NCBI GenBank assembly: GCA_025922995.1
Contig: JAICGT010000053.1
Coordinates: 1 to 7,466, forward strand
DNA from: Fimbriimonadales bacterium
Lineage (GTDB): Bacteria; Armatimonadota; Fimbriimonadia; Fimbriimonadales; ATM1
Direction: 5' to 3'
DNA length: 7,466 nt
Position numbers and translations under genes: made by a program
Part shown: positions 6,018 through 7,466 of the stretch, in pieces
How the letters are laid out: each line of letters opens with the position of its first letter
Numbering within the stretch: position 1 is the stretch's first letter
The notes under the pieces: generated by a model
The model's database searches: none
Seen by the model: the letters and a program-made list of their open reading frames with translations, nothing else
Told to the model about the DNA's origin: nothing

Positions 6018-7208
6018 AGTAAGTGCCTCGACCGCCGCTTCGGCGCTTTCCAACGCGCCTTCCATAAAGCCCATCCATTCGGCGGCGAACTCGCCCGCAA
6101 CTTGCACGGGACCATCATTTCGATTACGCGACCGCTCGGGATCTGAGCCGGGTGGAGCGATCGTAAAGCCACCCCTTGCGAAGGGATCGGCAGCCCACAC
6201 TTTTACCTCGACTTCGGGAGCGCCGTGCGATGTCACCGTCGCCCATTCCGCCCTGAGTGCCGAAGCTGCGTCGTTCATTCTTCCAAGTCGCTCGGCGGCG
6301 TCACCGCACACGTAGCCGACGAGGGCGCTTGGGACTGCCCTGTCCGGCCAGGTTTGCTGAATGAGGCGGTCGGTCTTCAGATAGCCGTACCAACCTTCGT
6401 GTCGCCAGAAGGCGGCGTCGAAGCCAAAACGCGCTTTTACCATCGGTGCGAAATCCAACTTGCGGAGCTCGGCTTCGACAGGCAAGGGCGGGTCGATCCG
6501 GATGTCGAGCAGGCACGGCAGGGGCAAAGCGAGCACCGCAGCATCGACAATTTCCTCGAAGCCCACAAAACCCAAGCGAACCGAACCGTCGACTTGGACA
6601 CTCTCGAGCACACTTCCGAACCGAGGAGTCGCGTTGATCCGCGAAAGTACCGCCTCGACGAATGCCTTGCCCCCGCCGTCGATGCGAAATGCGCTCGCTT
6701 CGCCACCTTTTCTGCTCTTATAAAGTTCGCGGTATGCCAGCCACGGCTCAAAGCCGATGCGGTGAGGCTCGTCTCCCTCGTCGGTGCGCACTTTCGCGGT
6801 CACCATCCACTTCCCTCGCTCCGAATTGCAAGCAGCGTCAATCAGGCCCGCCACGGATTCGTAGGCTCGCGGCGCAGCCTTGTCTGCCAGCGCTTCGAAC
6901 TGAGCGACGTCCTGCTCGGCGTCGGACCAAGGCATCGACTGCAGGCATTTGGCATCTTCTCGAAGGTAGAGATACTCACCGTCCGGCGCGGGGACTTCCG
7001 CAATACGCAAATCCTTGAGCAAGGATCGCATGCGGTTGTGGTCTTCGTCTATCCATTCCGCGCCGATTTCGAATCCGGACGCCGCTGTGTAGAGCCGCCC
7101 CCCGGGTCGTTCTCGCCCTTCGAACAGCAGGACCTCGTGCCCGGCTTGCTCCAACAACATCGCCGAACGAAGACCTGCGAGCCCACATCCGACCACAGCA
7201 ACCCTCAC
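5997..7208 (-). CDS. FAD-dependent amine oxidase-family protein
   Basis: This is a flavoenzyme of the monoamine oxidase/phytoene desaturase superfamily, which oxidises amines or related substrates with FAD. From the GTG at 7208 the protein is about 403 residues and starts VRVAVVGCGLAGLRSAMLLEQAGHEVLLFEGRERPGGR, with the GxGxxG dinucleotide-binding motif, the acidic end of strand 2 (E in LFEGR) and the GGRxxT/S FAD motif all visible. FEIGAEWI is the usual next FAD-contact segment. Near the C-terminus, VQVAGEFAAEWMGFMEGALESAEAAVEAL matches the second FAD motif (normally GE...GxxEGAxxSG), with the final S-G replaced by S-A. An ATG at 7253 would add 15 residues but would overlap the divergent gene, and family members normally start just before the first strand, so I prefer the GTG. 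A TATTCT box lies 7 nt upstream of it. The substrate is unknown. No secretion signal is seen. Confidence 0.9.
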   Translation of the reverse strand: MRVAVVGCGLAGLRSAMLLEQAGHEVLLFEGRERPGGRLYTAASGFEIGAEWIDEDHNRMRSLLKDLRIAEVPAPDGEYLYLREDAKCLQSMPWSDAEQDVAQFEALADKAAPRAYESVAGLIDAACNSERGKWMVTAKVRTDEGDEPHRIGFEPWLAYRELYKSRKGGEASAFRIDGGGKAFVEAVLSRINATPRFGSVLESVQVDGSVRLGFVGFEEIVDAAVLALPLPCLLDIRIDPPLPVEAELRKLDFAPMVKARFGFDAAFWRHEGWYGYLKTDRLIQQTWPDRAVPSALVGYVCGDAAERLGRMNDAASALRAEWATVTSHGAPEVEVKVWAADPFARGGFTIAPPGSDPERSRNRNDGPVQVAGEFAAEWMGFMEGALESAEAAVEALTKKPARG

Positions 7209-7215
7209 GACCGGC

Positions 7216-7221
7216 AGAATA
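7216..7221 (-). promoter_or_regulatory. Possible leaderless -10 element for the amine oxidase gene
   Basis: On the - strand TATTCT lies exactly 7 nt before the GTG at 7208 and there is no Shine-Dalgarno between them. This fits a TANNNT leaderless promoter and supports the shorter start. No clear -35 is visible. Confidence 0.4.
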
Positions 7222-7225
7222 CCGG

Positions 7226-7233
7226 GATAATCT
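7226..7233 (+). promoter_or_regulatory. Possible -10 element for the divergent FAD oxidoreductase gene
   Basis: GATAATCT contains GATAAT (8 nt before the ATG at 7240) and TAATCT (6 nt before it). An AAGG at 7236-7239 directly abuts the ATG, too close to act as a normal ribosome binding site. A leaderless or very short-leader transcript is therefore plausible. Confidence 0.4.
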
Positions 7234-7239
7234 CGAAGG

Positions 7240-7466
7240 ATGCGGCCGGACATAGTAATCGTGGGTGGAGGCGTGGTCGGTTGGAGCGCCGCCTATCACC
7301 TCACCCGGCTCGACCCGTCGCAGAAAGTCGTCGTGCTAGACAAGCAGTCCCGTGGCGGACTCGGATCGACGGCGTACGCGGCAGGCGGCGTGCGCGCGCA
7401 GTTTTCAACTGAAGTCAACATTCGCCTGTCGCTCGAGTCGATCGACGTTTTTGAGCGATTCAGGGA
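7240..7466 (+). CDS. FAD-dependent oxidoreductase (DAO family), N-terminal part
   Basis: The frame is open to the window end and gives 75 residues beginning MRPDIVIVGGGVVGWSAAYHL. The GGGVVG motif, the second-strand end VVVLDK, and the segment STAYAAGGVRAQFSTEVNIRLS match the glycine/D-amino acid oxidase-like (DAO, sarcosine oxidase beta-like) family, in which a Ser/Thr-rich turn and AGGxR contact the flavin. Such enzymes oxidise amino acids or N-methyl amines with FAD; the substrate region lies beyond the window. The ATG at 7240 is the only in-frame start close to the first strand and puts the Rossmann motif at the usual position. The gene is divergent from the amine oxidase with 31 bp between the preferred starts, so the two flavoenzymes may share a control region. 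Confidence 0.85.
   Translation, partial: MRPDIVIVGGGVVGWSAAYHLTRLDPSQKVVVLDKQSRGGLGSTAYAAGGVRAQFSTEVNIRLSLESIDVFERFR

Noticed and set aside
7209..7253. ATG at 7253 as the amine oxidase start
   Set aside because: It adds 15 residues before the first Rossmann strand and overlaps the divergent gene; the GTG at 7208 matches the family's usual start, but the longer form cannot be excluded.
6225..7412. 395-codon open frame on the + strand opposite the amine oxidase
   Set aside because: It is antisense to a gene with intact FAD motifs and runs out of frame into the real FAD oxidoreductase at 7240; its translation shows no family features.

Overview
The window reads as chromosomal DNA of a bacterium with moderately high GC content and tightly packed genes. 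The best lineage guess is Armatimonadota, probably Fimbriimonadia-like. The clues are a DUF1559/H-X9-DG pseudopilin with the [21 protein letters not shown] stem common in that phylum, together with a Dop-family enzyme followed by a UBact-type ubiquitin-like modifier. UBact has been described from Nitrospirae, Armatimonadetes and related Gram-negative phyla. The lineage is inferred from gene content; no rRNA is present.

Positions 1-4624 hold a dense co-directional run on the + strand. It contains the C-terminal part of a uroporphyrinogen-decarboxylase-like protein, nuoN (complex I proton-channel subunit), a TIM-barrel sugar phosphate isomerase/epimerase, a Dop-type member of the Pup ligase/deamidase family, and a 60-residue protein ending in YRQRSGE that I identify as UBact. 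Junctions are -4, -4, +9 and +24 bp, so they are probably co-transcribed. A TAAGAT box 6 nt before the dop GTG could also give dop-ubact its own leaderless promoter. This pair is the most interesting part of the window. The modifier already ends in Glu, so it should not need deamidation, and Dop would mainly remove it from targets. No proteasome, ATPase or PafA gene is next to the pair, unlike the usual actinobacterial and Nitrospira loci.

Positions 4625-4848 are a 224-bp intergenic region with a perfect 10-bp inverted repeat, short direct repeats and a strong Shine-Dalgarno sequence. It leads into a two-gene unit, a type IV pilin-like DUF1559 protein and a 67-residue single-pass membrane protein. 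The unit ends at a strong intrinsic terminator (12-bp stem plus T-run).

Positions 5997-7466 hold a convergent flavin amine oxidase gene on the - strand, whose stop codon lies in the loop of that terminator. A divergent FAD-dependent oxidoreductase gene follows and runs off the window end. Their likely starts are only 31 bp apart, and each has a TANNNT-like box 6-8 nt before its start codon, which suggests leaderless transcription. I saw no RNA genes, mobile elements or CRISPR arrays, and no gene-free stretch longer than 300 bases.
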